Shown piece after piece: positions 1 to 9,138 of a DNA stretch of 54,514 bases. Source of the stretch: Lapidilactobacillus achengensis (GTDB lineage Bacteria; Bacillota; Bacilli; Lactobacillales; Lactobacillaceae); the NCBI RefSeq assembly GCF_003946655.1, contig NZ_RHOV01000018.1, positions 1-54,514 of the forward strand. The letters run 5' to 3'. Below the pieces are notes generated by a model. It saw only the letters and a program-made list of their open reading frames with translations, was not told where the DNA came from and did no database searches. A program made the translations under genes and the position numbers. The stretch's first letter is position 1, and each line of letters begins with the position of its first letter.

Positions 1-589
1 TCGCTAAGAATAATCTCACCGCTGAGCCACACGTCCTGAGGCGGTTGCTAGGCAGAATTGAGCCTATCTGCAATCGAAGTTGAGTATTCGACGAAGTGCA
101 TTTGCAAGTAAGCGGTCAAACAATCGCCCTTTTTGGGGTGTAAGGCAATCCCAACTGATTTGGATTAGGAGACCGGTATACTTTGCGTAGGCTGAACATC
201 TCCACTCGTTTGCTTAACAATCCACGAGTGGAAAGCCGATCGATTCAGTTGATTCGTCAAGATTCTGCTCGAGTTCATCAAACAAACTGTACTGGTGTCA
301 CCAATTTAAAGCTGGTAACCACTAACCACGGCCGTTAATTGCGTGGATCCTCATCAATTGGCGATAGCCTGTCAATTGGCGTGAGTGCTCAAACGACTGC
401 TATAACGTTGAGCGGCTGGAGCGGAGAAATTCGGGGTGAGATCGCCGTGAAATTGTCCTTGGCGGCTTTGCCGCTTAGGACAAGGCCTGATTTTGAGACA
501 AGCCGCGCACTTTGCGGATTGGCTCAAAACAGCGCCCACAGCGAGCTCACCCCGAATTTCGCAGCGCAAGCTGCGGACAATCTACTTTC
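1..589 (+). repeat. R-family long repeat, copy R1 (left end outside window)
   Basis: The window opens inside the left (A) module, whose right arm ends near 50. A spacer follows to about 400, then the right (B) module with perfect 15-base arms at 426-440 and 546-560 (GAAATTCGGGGTGAG / CTCACCCCGAATTTC). Inside are a GGACAA-type hairpin (TTGTCC..GGACAA) and a TTTTGAG..CTCAAAA hairpin. The right end is the family end CAATCTACTTT. Open frames here recur in every R copy but are broken by stops, so I treat the stretch as non-coding. Confidence 0.85.
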
Positions 590-693
590 AACAAAATACA
601 ATCATCACCACCCAACCACAACAGTTTTTTTGCAAAAGGCGGGGAATTCGGGTACGCTTAGCGCAGTATTCAAGATAAGTGGGGAAACAGAAA

Positions 694-1935
694 ATGAGCA
701 AGACGCAAGCAACCGTAGCAAGTTTGGCCGACCATTATTTGACCTGGTCACCTGAAAAAATCGCCGCGTTCCGCCAGACGTTGTTGAGCTGGTACGACGC
801 TGAGGGCCGCGACCTGCCTTGGCGCCAAGATCAAGAGCCGTATCATATCCTCTTGAGTGAGATCATGTTGCAACAAACCCAAGTGCAAACCGTGATACCA
901 TACTACCAACGTTTTTTGGCGGCGCTACCGACGATTCAAGATTTAGCGACGGTGCCGGAAGAACAGCTGTTGCAATTATGGTCAGGCCTGGGTTACTATT
1001 CCCGGGCCCGCAACTTGCAGAAGGCGGCGCAACAATTGGTGCACGACTACGCCGGTGTTTGGCCGCGCACGGCCGCCGAACTGGTGGATCTGGCTGGAGT
1101 TGGGCCGTATACTGCTGGCGCGATCGCGAGTATTGCTTTCGGCGAAGCGGTGCCGGCAGTGGATGGCAATGCTTTTCGCGTCTTTGCCCGCTTGTTGGAA
1201 ATCGACTTGGATATCACCAAGCCGCAGACGCGCTTGGTATTCAGCGCGATCATCGCCCGCTTGATCGACCCGGCGCGACCTGGCGATTTCAATCAGGCAA
1301 TCATGGACATCGGCACCCGTTACATGACCGCCAAGAATCCAGATGAGACCCAGTCACCTTTGCGCCGTTTCGATGCCAGCGCGGCGGCGGGCACGAGTTT
1401 GCAATATCCCGTTCGCCAGAAAAAAGCGCGGCCGGTGGTCCAGCATTATTTCGCCTTGGCGATTCATAGTCCGGCGGGGTGGCTCTTGTTGCAGCGGCCG
1501 ACCACGGGGATGCTGGCGCGGTTGTGGCTATTCCCCCTGTTGGATCAGGATGAGCTGCTAACTGCCAGCCAAGCTGACCAGCCCGACAAAACCCTGACCA
1601 CGGCAAATCCGTTAGCGGCGCCCGCCAAAAATGGTGCTGGGCAACCAACCGAGCCGCCGAGTGACCCGGCAGTTTTGTTGGCGGCGGTGACGACGGCGTG
1701 GCAGGCGTTAAGTGGGTGGCCGACACCACTCCCGCTGCGTGATCCGCATTTGCCGCTGGTCAAGCACACCTTTACCCACCGGCAGTGGCAACTGCATTTA
1801 TTGACGGCGGAGTTGCCGCAGGTGCCCGATTTGGCCAATTTACCCGGCCGTTGGTTCGCGGCGGCAGATTTCCCCGCGGCGGCCTTGCCCACGGTCCAGC
1901 GGAAAATGTTGCAAGCGCTGGACTTGCCTAATTAG
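694..1935 (+). CDS. mutY: A/G-specific adenine DNA glycosylase MutY, lacking the iron-sulfur cluster
   Basis: Removes adenine mispaired with guanine or 8-oxoguanine. The 413-residue protein has the helix-hairpin-helix glycosylase fold at about residues 25-220: catalytic Glu in LLSEIMLQQTQ, then GVGPYTAGAIASIAFG and the catalytic Asp in AVDGNAFR. The usual four-cysteine 4Fe-4S loop should follow DIGTRYMTAKNP but contains no cysteine; loss of this cluster is known in other lactobacilli. A NUDIX-like C-terminal domain for 8-oxoG recognition follows (about 240-410). I chose ATG 694 because GGGG lies upstream at 681-684; an upstream GTG at 679 is in frame. It converges on the next gene at a shared terminator. 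Confidence 0.93.
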   Translation: MSKTQATVASLADHYLTWSPEKIAAFRQTLLSWYDAEGRDLPWRQDQEPYHILLSEIMLQQTQVQTVIPYYQRFLAALPTIQDLATVPEEQLLQLWSGLGYYSRARNLQKAAQQLVHDYAGVWPRTAAELVDLAGVGPYTAGAIASIAFGEAVPAVDGNAFRVFARLLEIDLDITKPQTRLVFSAIIARLIDPARPGDFNQAIMDIGTRYMTAKNPDETQSPLRRFDASAAAGTSLQYPVRQKKARPVVQHYFALAIHSPAGWLLLQRPTTGMLARLWLFPLLDQDELLTASQADQPDKTLTTANPLAAPAKNGAGQPTEPPSDPAVLLAAVTTAWQALSGWPTPLPLRDPHLPLVKHTFTHRQWQLHLLTAELPQVPDLANLPGRWFAAADFPAAALPTVQRKMLQALDLPN

Positions 1936-2090
1936 GGTTAGCGCTGCAGGTGGCCAACAATAAGGTTGGCAAAAGCGCCCGCTCAAGAAATCCAATGGCG
2001 GCGTTCAAAGCTGAATCATTCAAAATTTTAGCTGGGCGTCAGTGCTACGACGCAACGCAAAAGTTTGGATCTAAGCGCTTCTTCCTAACA

Positions 2091-2139
2091 AAACCTCCCG
2101 ATATACTAAAGCGCATTTTAGTATGCTGGGAGGTTTTTT
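2091..2139. terminator. Bidirectional Rho-independent terminator between mutY and the aldehyde dehydrogenase gene
   Basis: AACCTCCC..TACTAAA pairs with TTTAGTA..GGGAGGTT, followed by TTTTTT on the plus strand and a shorter T-rich run on the minus strand. The genes converge, so it probably serves both. Confidence 0.9.
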
Positions 2140-2183
2140 GCCGAGGTGACAATTACTGCAGTCGCTTAGGCGGCTGTGTTTTT

Positions 2184-3602
2184 CTAATATTCATGTAAAA
2201 CGTCGCGGATCTCGTTGATCAATTCGTGGGGCCGCCGGGTTGCGCGAGCGACGGTTTTGATATTCAACAAATCGAAGTCGGTCAAATTGTGAGAGATCGA
2301 GTTTTTGCCGTAGGAACCGGTGCCTAAAGTCAGGGAAGGGGTCAGCTTGTTGAAGAGACCGCCGATGCCGCCTAGGGAGCCAGGGGTGTTGACCAGGATC
2401 CGGCAGGCGGGCATCATGGCGCCAAAGCGTTCGATCAAATCGTTGTCTTGGGAGTGGACGACGGCAGTGTGGCCTAAGCCGCCGTAATTCAACAGTCCCA
2501 GGCAAATACTGAAGGCGGCCTGCTGATTATTGGCCACGTACATGGACAAAACCGGGGACAACTTTTCTCCGGAAAGTGGGTAGTTGGGACCGATGCCGGC
2601 GATTTCGCCGATCAATAACTTTGTGTTCGCAGGGACTTTGATACCGGCCAAGGCGGCGATGCGGGTGGCGCTTTGGCCGGCGATCGGGCCGCGCACGGTG
2701 TGGCGTTCGGGATCGATCACGGTGGCGCTCAACTTGGCCACGTCGGCTGGCGCCACGAAGAAGGCGCCTTGCCGCTGGAATTCTTGTTTGACTGCTTCGA
2801 GAACGTCGCGATCGACGACAATGCTGTTCTCGGAGGCGCAGATCATGCCGTTGTCGAAAGTCTTCGACATGATGATGTCAGCGACGGCGTTGGCGATGTT
2901 GGCGGTTTTCTCAATGTAGGCCGGCGCGTTGCCGGGGCCAACACCCATCGCCGGTTTGCCGGTGGAATAGGCGGCTTTGACCATGCTGGGGCCGCCGGTG
3001 GCCAAGACCAAGTTGACTTGCGGATGGTTCATCAACGCGGACGTGGCCGCAATGCTTGGTTGCTGGATCCACTGAATCAAATTCGCCGGCGCTCCCGCGT
3101 TGACCGCCGCCGTGGCCAAAAGTTGACAAGTAGCGCTGCCGCATTCCTGAGCTTGGGGGTGTAAGCCGAAAATAATCGCGTTCCGCGTTTTCAAAGCCAG
3201 CAAAATTTTGAAAATCACCGTGGACGTGGGATTGGTCACCGGCGTTACCCCGGCGATCACCCCTAGTGGTTCCGCGATTTTTTCCAAGCCGTTATGCACG
3301 TTGCGACTGATCACGCCCACGGTTTGGTCGTCTTTGATCTCATTCCAAATGTATTGACTGGCATAAATATTCTTGATTGCTTTATCTTCCGCGTTGCCCC
3401 GTCCGGTCTCCTTGTAGGCGAGAAAGGCCAACTCCTTGGCGTGCCGGATCGCGGTGCGCACGATCGCGGCGCAGATCGCGTCAACTTGCGTTTGATCGTA
3501 GTTCTGATATTTCTTGAAGGCCACCACCCCACGGCTGACCAATTGGTTGATCGCGTCATCCACATTGGGCGCGCTGATCGCTGTCGTCGCTAACTTAGAC
3601 AT
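2184..3602 (-). CDS. CoA-acylating acetaldehyde dehydrogenase (EutE / AdhE N-domain type)
   Basis: Expected to interconvert acetyl-CoA (or another acyl-CoA) and the aldehyde with NAD(H). The 472-residue product spans the whole aldehyde dehydrogenase fold: an NAD-binding region with PLGVIAGVTPVTNPTST, the glycine loop LATGGPSMVKAAYSTGKPA, and the catalytic cysteine in DNGMICASENSIV. It lacks the iron alcohol dehydrogenase half of AdhE, so it is a stand-alone enzyme. ATG 3602 is preferred over an in-frame TTG 18 bases upstream; an AAAGAGAT site precedes it. No microcompartment genes lie nearby, so its physiological aldehyde is unknown. Confidence 0.88.
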   Translation of the reverse strand: MSKLATTAISAPNVDDAINQLVSRGVVAFKKYQNYDQTQVDAICAAIVRTAIRHAKELAFLAYKETGRGNAEDKAIKNIYASQYIWNEIKDDQTVGVISRNVHNGLEKIAEPLGVIAGVTPVTNPTSTVIFKILLALKTRNAIIFGLHPQAQECGSATCQLLATAAVNAGAPANLIQWIQQPSIAATSALMNHPQVNLVLATGGPSMVKAAYSTGKPAMGVGPGNAPAYIEKTANIANAVADIIMSKTFDNGMICASENSIVVDRDVLEAVKQEFQRQGAFFVAPADVAKLSATVIDPERHTVRGPIAGQSATRIAALAGIKVPANTKLLIGEIAGIGPNYPLSGEKLSPVLSMYVANNQQAAFSICLGLLNYGGLGHTAVVHSQDNDLIERFGAMMPACRILVNTPGSLGGIGGLFNKLTPSLTLGTGSYGKNSISHNLTDFDLLNIKTVARATRRPHELINEIRDVLHEY

Positions 3603-3950
3603 TTTCAACATCTCTTTCAAATTTGTTCAGGTTCTGACAACTTCATCCTAGAACGAATGAAAACAGATGTAAAGCGTTTGAAATCCACTGGTACAGGGAA
3701 AAATCAGCGCTTTTAGAATGCTGATATAGTTGAATAGTCACTATTGTTTCTGTAAACAGACCAGCCGCAAGCCGACTATTTCTGAAAAATAGCCACTCAT
3801 GGCACTTTTTGGAAAGTGGCAAGAAAATATTTTTGGTACAGAAAATAGAACAGTCCGGGTTGTTAGACCGGACTGTTCTATATCAGCAAATTCAATTAAA
3901 GCGACGAAGGATCAGGCGCGGTGGCCGGCACCTTGGCCCCGTCCGCTTCG
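3603..3950. other. Intergenic region with a perfect 11-bp inverted repeat
   Basis: Contains the upstream region of the aldehyde dehydrogenase gene and the downstream end of the ABC-F gene. GAACAGTCCGG (3848-3858) pairs perfectly with CCGGACTGTTC (3868-3878). It lies after the ABC-F stop and is followed on the minus strand by a weak T-rich run, so it may be that gene's terminator. No gene seen. Confidence 0.6.
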
Positions 3951-5456
3951 CTAGGATTGCGGGCGAAGCTGAACGACTTGGTCGGTGACGTGGGCGATGA
4001 AGTCCTGATCGTGTTCGATCAACAATAAGGTGGGCTTGAAATCGGTGATCAGTTGTTCCAATTGTTCCTGATTGAAAACGTCCAAATAATTCAGCGGCTC
4101 ATCCCACAAATAAAGTTCGGCTGGTTGCGCCAGGGATTTGGCCAACTCGACTTTCTTCTGCTGGCCCATACTCAACTGCTCGATCCGACTGGAAAACGCG
4201 TTGCGCGGCAGCCCTAGCTTATGCAGATTATTCAAGAACAGCTGGTAATCCAAGTGCTGAGCTTCGGCAAAGTCGGCCAGCGAACCGCGGTTATCCTGAT
4301 AATCCTGCCGCACGCGACTGATCCTGAGCTGATCCGACAATTGGAATTGACCGCTGCGCATACCGCGGAATTCACCTAAAAGCGTGCGGATCAATGAAGA
4401 TTTGCCCACGCCGTTGGGGCCAACCAGCGCCAATTGTTGGCCCCGGTCAAGCTGGAAACTGACCGGTTGAAATAAGGGCCGGTCCTTTTCATAACTCAAT
4501 TGGAAATCTTTCACCGTCAACAAATTTTTGCGAAAAGTCGGTTGAAAATTAATACCCAAGGGATCAATATATTCAATATTTTTCAGGAGCGTTTCTTTTT
4601 CACTGATCTCTGTTTCCATGCGATGTTGGAGATTCTTAGAACGTTTCATCGTGCGGGCGGCGCGGGCGCTGATAAAGCCGGTATCGCCGATCGCGCCGCT
4701 GTTTTTGACGTGTTGTTGCCCGTATTTGTCTTTCTCACGGGAATGGGACCACGCCGCCTTTTCCGCCGCGGTTTGGCGCAACCGCCCGATATCTTTTTTG
4801 AGTTTGCTGTTTTGCGCTTGTTCGTAATCATCTTGTTGCTGCTTTTGCTGCTCGTAACTGCTGAAATTCCCTTGCATCAAGGTCAACTTAGCCTTATCAA
4901 TGGCCAAAATATGGTCGGTCGTTTCATCGATAAAATGTCGATCGTGACTGACAACAATGAAACCCTGGTGCTTCTGGCGCAAATAGCGGGCGACTTGCTG
5001 CCGACTTTGCAGATCCAAATGATTGGTCGGTTCGTCGATCAGCGGGTAGTTGGTCGTATCCGTGAACAACAACGCCAGCAAAACCTTCGTCTGTTCGCCG
5101 CCAGACAGGTCAGAGAAAGGCCGCCACAGCACGCCTTCATCCACTTGCAACAAGTTCAATTCACGCTGGACCTCCCACAATTCACTGGGCGACAGCGCGG
5201 CGATCAACTCGTAGGTCAATTGCGTCGGATCGGCGATCGTTTGCGGAAAATAAACGAAATTCAGCGGTTGGTTGATCTCCCCGGAGAAAGGTAGCTGATG
5301 TTGTAACAATTTCAGCAGGGTGGTTTTCCCCCGACCGTTACGTCCGATCAGGCCTAGTTTCCAGGTCGATTCTAAATTTAAGTCGGCGTGGTCAAACAAG
5401 AGCGTGCCTTGTTGATCGTAGCCAAAGGTTAGGTCTTTGATTTCAATTTTAGGCAT
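3951..5456 (-). CDS. ABC-F ribosomal protection protein, Lsa-like
   Basis: Soluble twin ATPase that acts on the ribosome; Lsa members displace lincosamides, pleuromutilins and streptogramin A. Two nucleotide-binding domains are visible in 501 residues: Walker A GRNGRGKTT, signature LSGGEQ and Walker B LIDEPTNHLD in the first; GPNGVGKSS, LSMGQQKK and LWDEPLNYLD in the second. A charged linker of about 80 residues lies between them and includes ISARAARTMKRSKN, typical of the Lsa group. There are no membrane segments. The start is supported by GAGGTGATGAATCTATG. A role in resistance is inference; some homologues have housekeeping roles. R copy R2 begins 54 bases upstream. Confidence 0.88.
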   Translation of the reverse strand: MPKIEIKDLTFGYDQQGTLLFDHADLNLESTWKLGLIGRNGRGKTTLLKLLQHQLPFSGEINQPLNFVYFPQTIADPTQLTYELIAALSPSELWEVQRELNLLQVDEGVLWRPFSDLSGGEQTKVLLALLFTDTTNYPLIDEPTNHLDLQSRQQVARYLRQKHQGFIVVSHDRHFIDETTDHILAIDKAKLTLMQGNFSSYEQQKQQQDDYEQAQNSKLKKDIGRLRQTAAEKAAWSHSREKDKYGQQHVKNSGAIGDTGFISARAARTMKRSKNLQHRMETEISEKETLLKNIEYIDPLGINFQPTFRKNLLTVKDFQLSYEKDRPLFQPVSFQLDRGQQLALVGPNGVGKSSLIRTLLGEFRGMRSGQFQLSDQLRISRVRQDYQDNRGSLADFAEAQHLDYQLFLNNLHKLGLPRNAFSSRIEQLSMGQQKKVELAKSLAQPAELYLWDEPLNYLDVFNQEQLEQLITDFKPTLLLIEHDQDFIAHVTDQVVQLRPQS

Positions 5457-5509
5457 AGATTCATCACCTCAGAATACTTTTTGAAAAATGGGGTTGGTTG
5501 ATTTGGGGG

Positions 5510-6656
5510 CTTGATTGCGGGGTTGGGTGGGTGTTGCGCGTGAGCGCAACCGGCTGGGACTGCTGATGCGGACTGGAACGTGGTGGGCACTGTTTTGAGC
5601 CAATCCGCAAAAAGCGCGGCTTGTCTCAAAATCAGGCCTTGTCCTAAGCGGCAAAGCCGCCAAGGACAATTTCACCACTGAGCCGCGCAGTCCCAGCCGG
5701 TTGCTGGGCAGAATTGAGCCTATCTGCAATCGAAGCTGTGTATCTGACGAAGCGCTTTTGCAAATGTGGTGGTCAAACAATTGCTACTTTTTGGTGGTAC
5801 GGCAATGTCAACAGATTTCGGAAGTTTATGCGTTGTTATTGAACCTATGCTTGATTGCGGGTGTGGTTGGGTTTAGTGGTGACGCAACCGCCTCAGGACG
5901 TTTGTCGTGGCTGGAACGCAGTGGGCATCGTTTGAAGCCAATTCCAAAAGCGGGAATTGTCTTCAAATCGAGCCTTGTCCTAAGCGGCAAAGCCGCCAAG
6001 GACAATTTCACCGCTGAGCCACACGTCCTGAGGCGGTTGCTAGGCAGAATTGCGCCTATCTGCAATCGAAGCGAAGGATTTGACGAAGTGGTTTTGCCAG
6101 GTAGAGGTCAAACAATCGACTATTTTTGTGGTGGTACGGCAACACCAACGGATTCGGATTAGGTAGTCAGGCCATTTTGCGTAGGCTGAGCATCTCTACT
6201 CATTTCCTTAACAATCCTTGGCGAAACCGACCGATTCAGTTGATTTTCTGAGAGCTAGGTCTGTTCATCAGACAGACTTCGCTGGTGTCACCAATTTGAG
6301 GCTGGTGACCACTGACCACGGCCGTCAGTTGCGGGGCTCCTCATCAATTGGCGATAGCTTGCCAGTCGGCGGGAGTGCTCAAACGATTGTTATAACGTTG
6401 AGCGGCTGGAGCGGAGCGTGGCGTTGGTGGTCCGTTCGTTTGTTGGCGGAAGGTCGGGCTGGGGGTGAGTCAGCCGCGATATTATTGTTGGCGATTTATC
6501 GCCTACAATAAGGCCGAGTTTTGAGATTTTCGGCGGGTTTCCGAAAAGCTCAAAATCGTGCCCGCCGCGTTCCACCACCCCCAGCCCGACCTGGAGCCCC
6601 ACCACACCTGCCCACCACCAACGCCACGCGCAGCGCAAGCTGCGGCCAATCTACCT
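5510..6656 (+). repeat. R-family long repeat, copy R2 (two left modules)
   Basis: Left end CTTGATTGCGGG. The first A module has perfect 18-base arms at 5546-5563 and 5687-5704 (GCAACCGGCTGGGACTGC and its complement). A second A module has a different but also perfect pair at 5884-5901 and 6023-6040 (GCAACCGCCTCAGGACGT). After the spacer comes a B module of the second type: GCGTGGCGTTGGTGG at 6416-6430 pairs with 6615-6629, with AGGTCGGGCTGGGGGTG pairing inside. Internal hairpins include TTATTGT..ACAATAA. Ends near CAATCTACC. Confidence 0.88.
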
Positions 6657-6974
6657 ATAGGCAGTACAAACGGCCACCAATCAGTCTGCGCAAGGATCAG
6701 GCTCGCAAGGTTATTTTGACAAATTGGACACAAAAAGAGACCACACCCTTGAGCACTAAATCGATCCAAAAACGCACAGAGAACCCCCTTGTTGTTCAAC
6801 AAGACTGTTTAGCTCAACTGTTGTTTTGAATTAATTTAGATTCTCAACGGCATGATCCCTCATTTCGACATTTATAATACGCCCAGTTTAGCGCATCAAC
6901 TGACTAATTGTCAACACTAAGTTCCCGCAATTAATCCCGTGCTGCGATTCGTTATCAGGGCTTGAAATAAAACC
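6657..6974. other. Intergenic stretch without recognised features
   Basis: A mixed-composition region between R2 and the small-RNA candidate. I see no gene with a convincing start, no repeat and no strong hairpin. Confidence 0.5.
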
Positions 6975-7080
6975 ACTAAAAAAAAGAGTACCGGGCAAGC
7001 CGATACTCTCTCAAGGAATCATCCATTAATGGGTGTTCACGGAATCACCCTCGAAAGGGGTTCCAATATATAAATTGTTT
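6975..7080 (-). ncRNA. Candidate small structured RNA with terminator
   Basis: On the minus strand this holds hairpin GGAACCCC..GGGTGATTCC, then CACCCAT..ATGGATG, then GAGTATCGG..CCGGTACTC followed by eight or more T. An AT-rich TATATT box lies at its upstream edge. No open frame fits and the neighbouring gene runs the other way, so the terminator has no obvious protein-coding client. I do not recognise a known RNA family. Confidence 0.4.
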
Positions 7081-7198
7081 TAACACCAATCAGTCAGTTT
7101 GGCTAGTGCTGGTGCTTCTTTTTTTCGCGCAGATGTGCAAAATGGCAACAAATTTGATATGGTTAGTTCGACCAAATAATCATCGAAAAGAGTAACCA

Positions 7199-7663
7199 AT
7201 GGAAATCAACACCCAGCGCTGCCTGATCCGTCGTTTTCAGGAAAGTGATCTCACTAGTTTTATGGCTTATCACAATGATTTGGAGTGGATGCGTTATCAA
7301 GGCCTGAAAGGGTTGACGAAACAGGCTTATGCGGCTATTTTGTTGGGCGACGAGGATTTGACCAAGGGCGTCCAGCTGGCTATTATTAGCCGCGAGACCG
7401 GCGCGTTATTGGGCGACATTTATCTCAAACAAGCGGATGATAGCTGCTGGCTCGGCTATTCGATCCGCCGAACTGAAGCGCGGCACGGCTATGCTTTCGA
7501 AGCGGTCAGCGCGGTGATCCGGCGGCTAAAAGAGCAAGGCATCACGACGATCAAAGCCGAAGTTGCCCGGGCCAACGTGCCGTCGCTTGGTCTCCTCAAG
7601 AAACTAAACTTCATCGATCAAGCGTCCACGGGCACGGAATTACTCTTGACATTGCGCCTTTAG
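7199..7663 (+). CDS. GNAT family N-acetyltransferase
   Basis: Likely transfers an acetyl group from acetyl-CoA to an amine; substrate unknown. The 154 residues begin with the RimJ-like opening INTQRCLIRRFQESDL and have a conserved-looking central segment GYSIRRTEARHGYAFEAVSAVIRRL, matching the acetyl-CoA pyrophosphate loop region, then KAEVARANVPSLGLLKKLNF, the usual C-terminal motif of this family. Length is typical for a single-domain member. The ribosome site is weak (GAAAAGAG). It stands alone, with a terminator about 90 bases downstream. Confidence 0.85.
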   Translation: MEINTQRCLIRRFQESDLTSFMAYHNDLEWMRYQGLKGLTKQAYAAILLGDEDLTKGVQLAIISRETGALLGDIYLKQADDSCWLGYSIRRTEARHGYAFEAVSAVIRRLKEQGITTIKAEVARANVPSLGLLKKLNFIDQASTGTELLLTLRL

Positions 7664-7748
7664 AAAAACGTGAAGGTGCTGGCAACGAACCCGTCAGCGG
7701 CGCCTGATCCAGGGGTTAATCGCCATTCATTCGCATCCAAACGCCGAC

Positions 7749-7783
7749 AAAAAACGCCAAGCAACTAGTCTTGACGTTTTTTT
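7749..7783. terminator. Bidirectional terminator after the acetyltransferase
   Basis: AAAAAACGCCAAG pairs with CTTGACGTTTTTTT; A and T runs on both sides suit use in both directions between converging genes. Confidence 0.8.
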
Positions 7784-7860
7784 AAATGCTTGCCTGATTT
7801 CAGCACTTTTTTAAATGCTGACTAATTCAGCGCTTTTTCAAGCGTTAATTAGTCTGAACG

Positions 7861-9048
7861 TTATTTACCGCCACTAAGATAGTGGTCGATCCGGGCGTTG
7901 GCGGCATCTTGGTTGACGTCCTTGGCGGTTGTCAGTGGGATCCCGTTTTCACCGCTGAGGGCGATCAGGATTTGCAGGAAAGGCGGCTTGATGCCCAATT
8001 CGTCTAAATCATCCGGCGAGATCGCGTAGCGGATCGCTTGTTCGTCATGATGTTCGACTTTTTGGACCCATTGTGGTTCGCGCAAGCTCTGGCGACCGAT
8101 GGCGACTAAATCGAAAGCTGTGGCAGCCTTTTCCACATCGGCAGGCGTTTGCAGGTCGCCGACCACGATCAGCGGCATTTTGCCAGCCAAGTGAGCCTTG
8201 ATCGTCTCGTTCAGGGGGGTGGTGATGCTAGGATTGTTCAGCGATTTGCGCCAAACACTGCCCATGGAAACGTGGAGATAATCGAGAGGTTGATCCTTGA
8301 GCACATCGATAAACTTCAAGGTATCCTCAAAAGTGATCCCTGGCTTCTCGATTTCTTCAGGCGAGATCCGATAGCCGATAATGAACGGCTTGGTGGCGTA
8401 TTCGTCCACGACCCGATTGACTTCGCGAATAATATCCAAGGCGAAAGTCATCCGTTTCTCCACAGAACCACCGAACTCGTCGGTCCGTTGGTTGGAATGA
8501 GGGGAGAAAAATTGTTGGATCAAGTAAGTGTTGGCACCGTGAATTTCCACACCGTCAAAACCAGCAAGGATCGCCCGGCGCACAGCCTGGCCGAAATCGG
8601 CAATCGTCGCGTAAACTTCCTCAGTGGACAGAGCGCGCGGCGTTTCCGAGCCCGCCCGCAACGCCGCGACCGCGCTGGCGCTAACCGGTTGTTGACCGCG
8701 GAGCACCTGACTATTGGTCATCCGCCCAGCGCTGAAAATCTGCAAAACAGCCCTGGTGCCATCCTGTTGAATCGCGTGGGCCAGCTTGCGCAGACCGGGG
8801 ATAAAACGATCATCGGCGACACTCAGCTCACCTTCAAACCCCTTACCCAAATCGTTAACGTTGGCAACGGCGGTGATGAACATGCCGACACCGCCAGTAT
8901 GAGTGCCATAATAACTCAATTCGGCGTCGCTGACGCTACCATCGTGAAAGCCCATCGTTTCCGTCATTGGCGGGATAACGACGCGGTTCTTCAGGGTAAT
9001 GTCCTTATGCAAAAACTTGTATGGTTCGAGAAACTTGTATTCTGTCAT
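7861..9048 (-). CDS. NADH:flavin oxidoreductase, old yellow enzyme family
   Basis: FMN-dependent TIM-barrel ene-reductase/NADH oxidase-like protein, probably reducing activated double bonds with NAD(P)H; substrate unknown. The 395 residues start with LKNRVVIPPMTE, the usual first strand, and contain the active-site signature GFDGVEIHGANTYLIQQFFSPHSNQ. LIVVGDLQTPADVEKA and DLVAIGRQSLREPQW near the end match the FMN phosphate region. There is no C-terminal FeS or FAD domain of the 2,4-dienoyl-CoA reductase type. The start at 9048 follows GAGAAGG; the longer open frame runs back into repeat R3 and is not credible. Confidence 0.9.
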   Translation of the reverse strand: MTEYKFLEPYKFLHKDITLKNRVVIPPMTETMGFHDGSVSDAELSYYGTHTGGVGMFITAVANVNDLGKGFEGELSVADDRFIPGLRKLAHAIQQDGTRAVLQIFSAGRMTNSQVLRGQQPVSASAVAALRAGSETPRALSTEEVYATIADFGQAVRRAILAGFDGVEIHGANTYLIQQFFSPHSNQRTDEFGGSVEKRMTFALDIIREVNRVVDEYATKPFIIGYRISPEEIEKPGITFEDTLKFIDVLKDQPLDYLHVSMGSVWRKSLNNPSITTPLNETIKAHLAGKMPLIVVGDLQTPADVEKAATAFDLVAIGRQSLREPQWVQKVEHHDEQAIRYAISPDDLDELGIKPPFLQILIALSGENGIPLTTAKDVNQDAANARIDHYLSGGK

Positions 9049-9138
9049 GTCAAAGCCTTCTCTTTCCTTGGATTTTTTTGGTAAAGCATATTGCTGTGAT
9101 TGATTGGAAAAATAGGTGGTGCTGTTTTTTGTTCTGCG

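Noticed and set aside
5510-6656. R repeats as a CRISPR array
   Set aside because: There are no short regular repeats with unique spacers; the repeats are long, internally paired and dispersed.
8149-9084. A 311-codon plus-strand open frame over the oxidoreductase gene
   Set aside because: Shadow frame of a convincing minus-strand enzyme with all family motifs.
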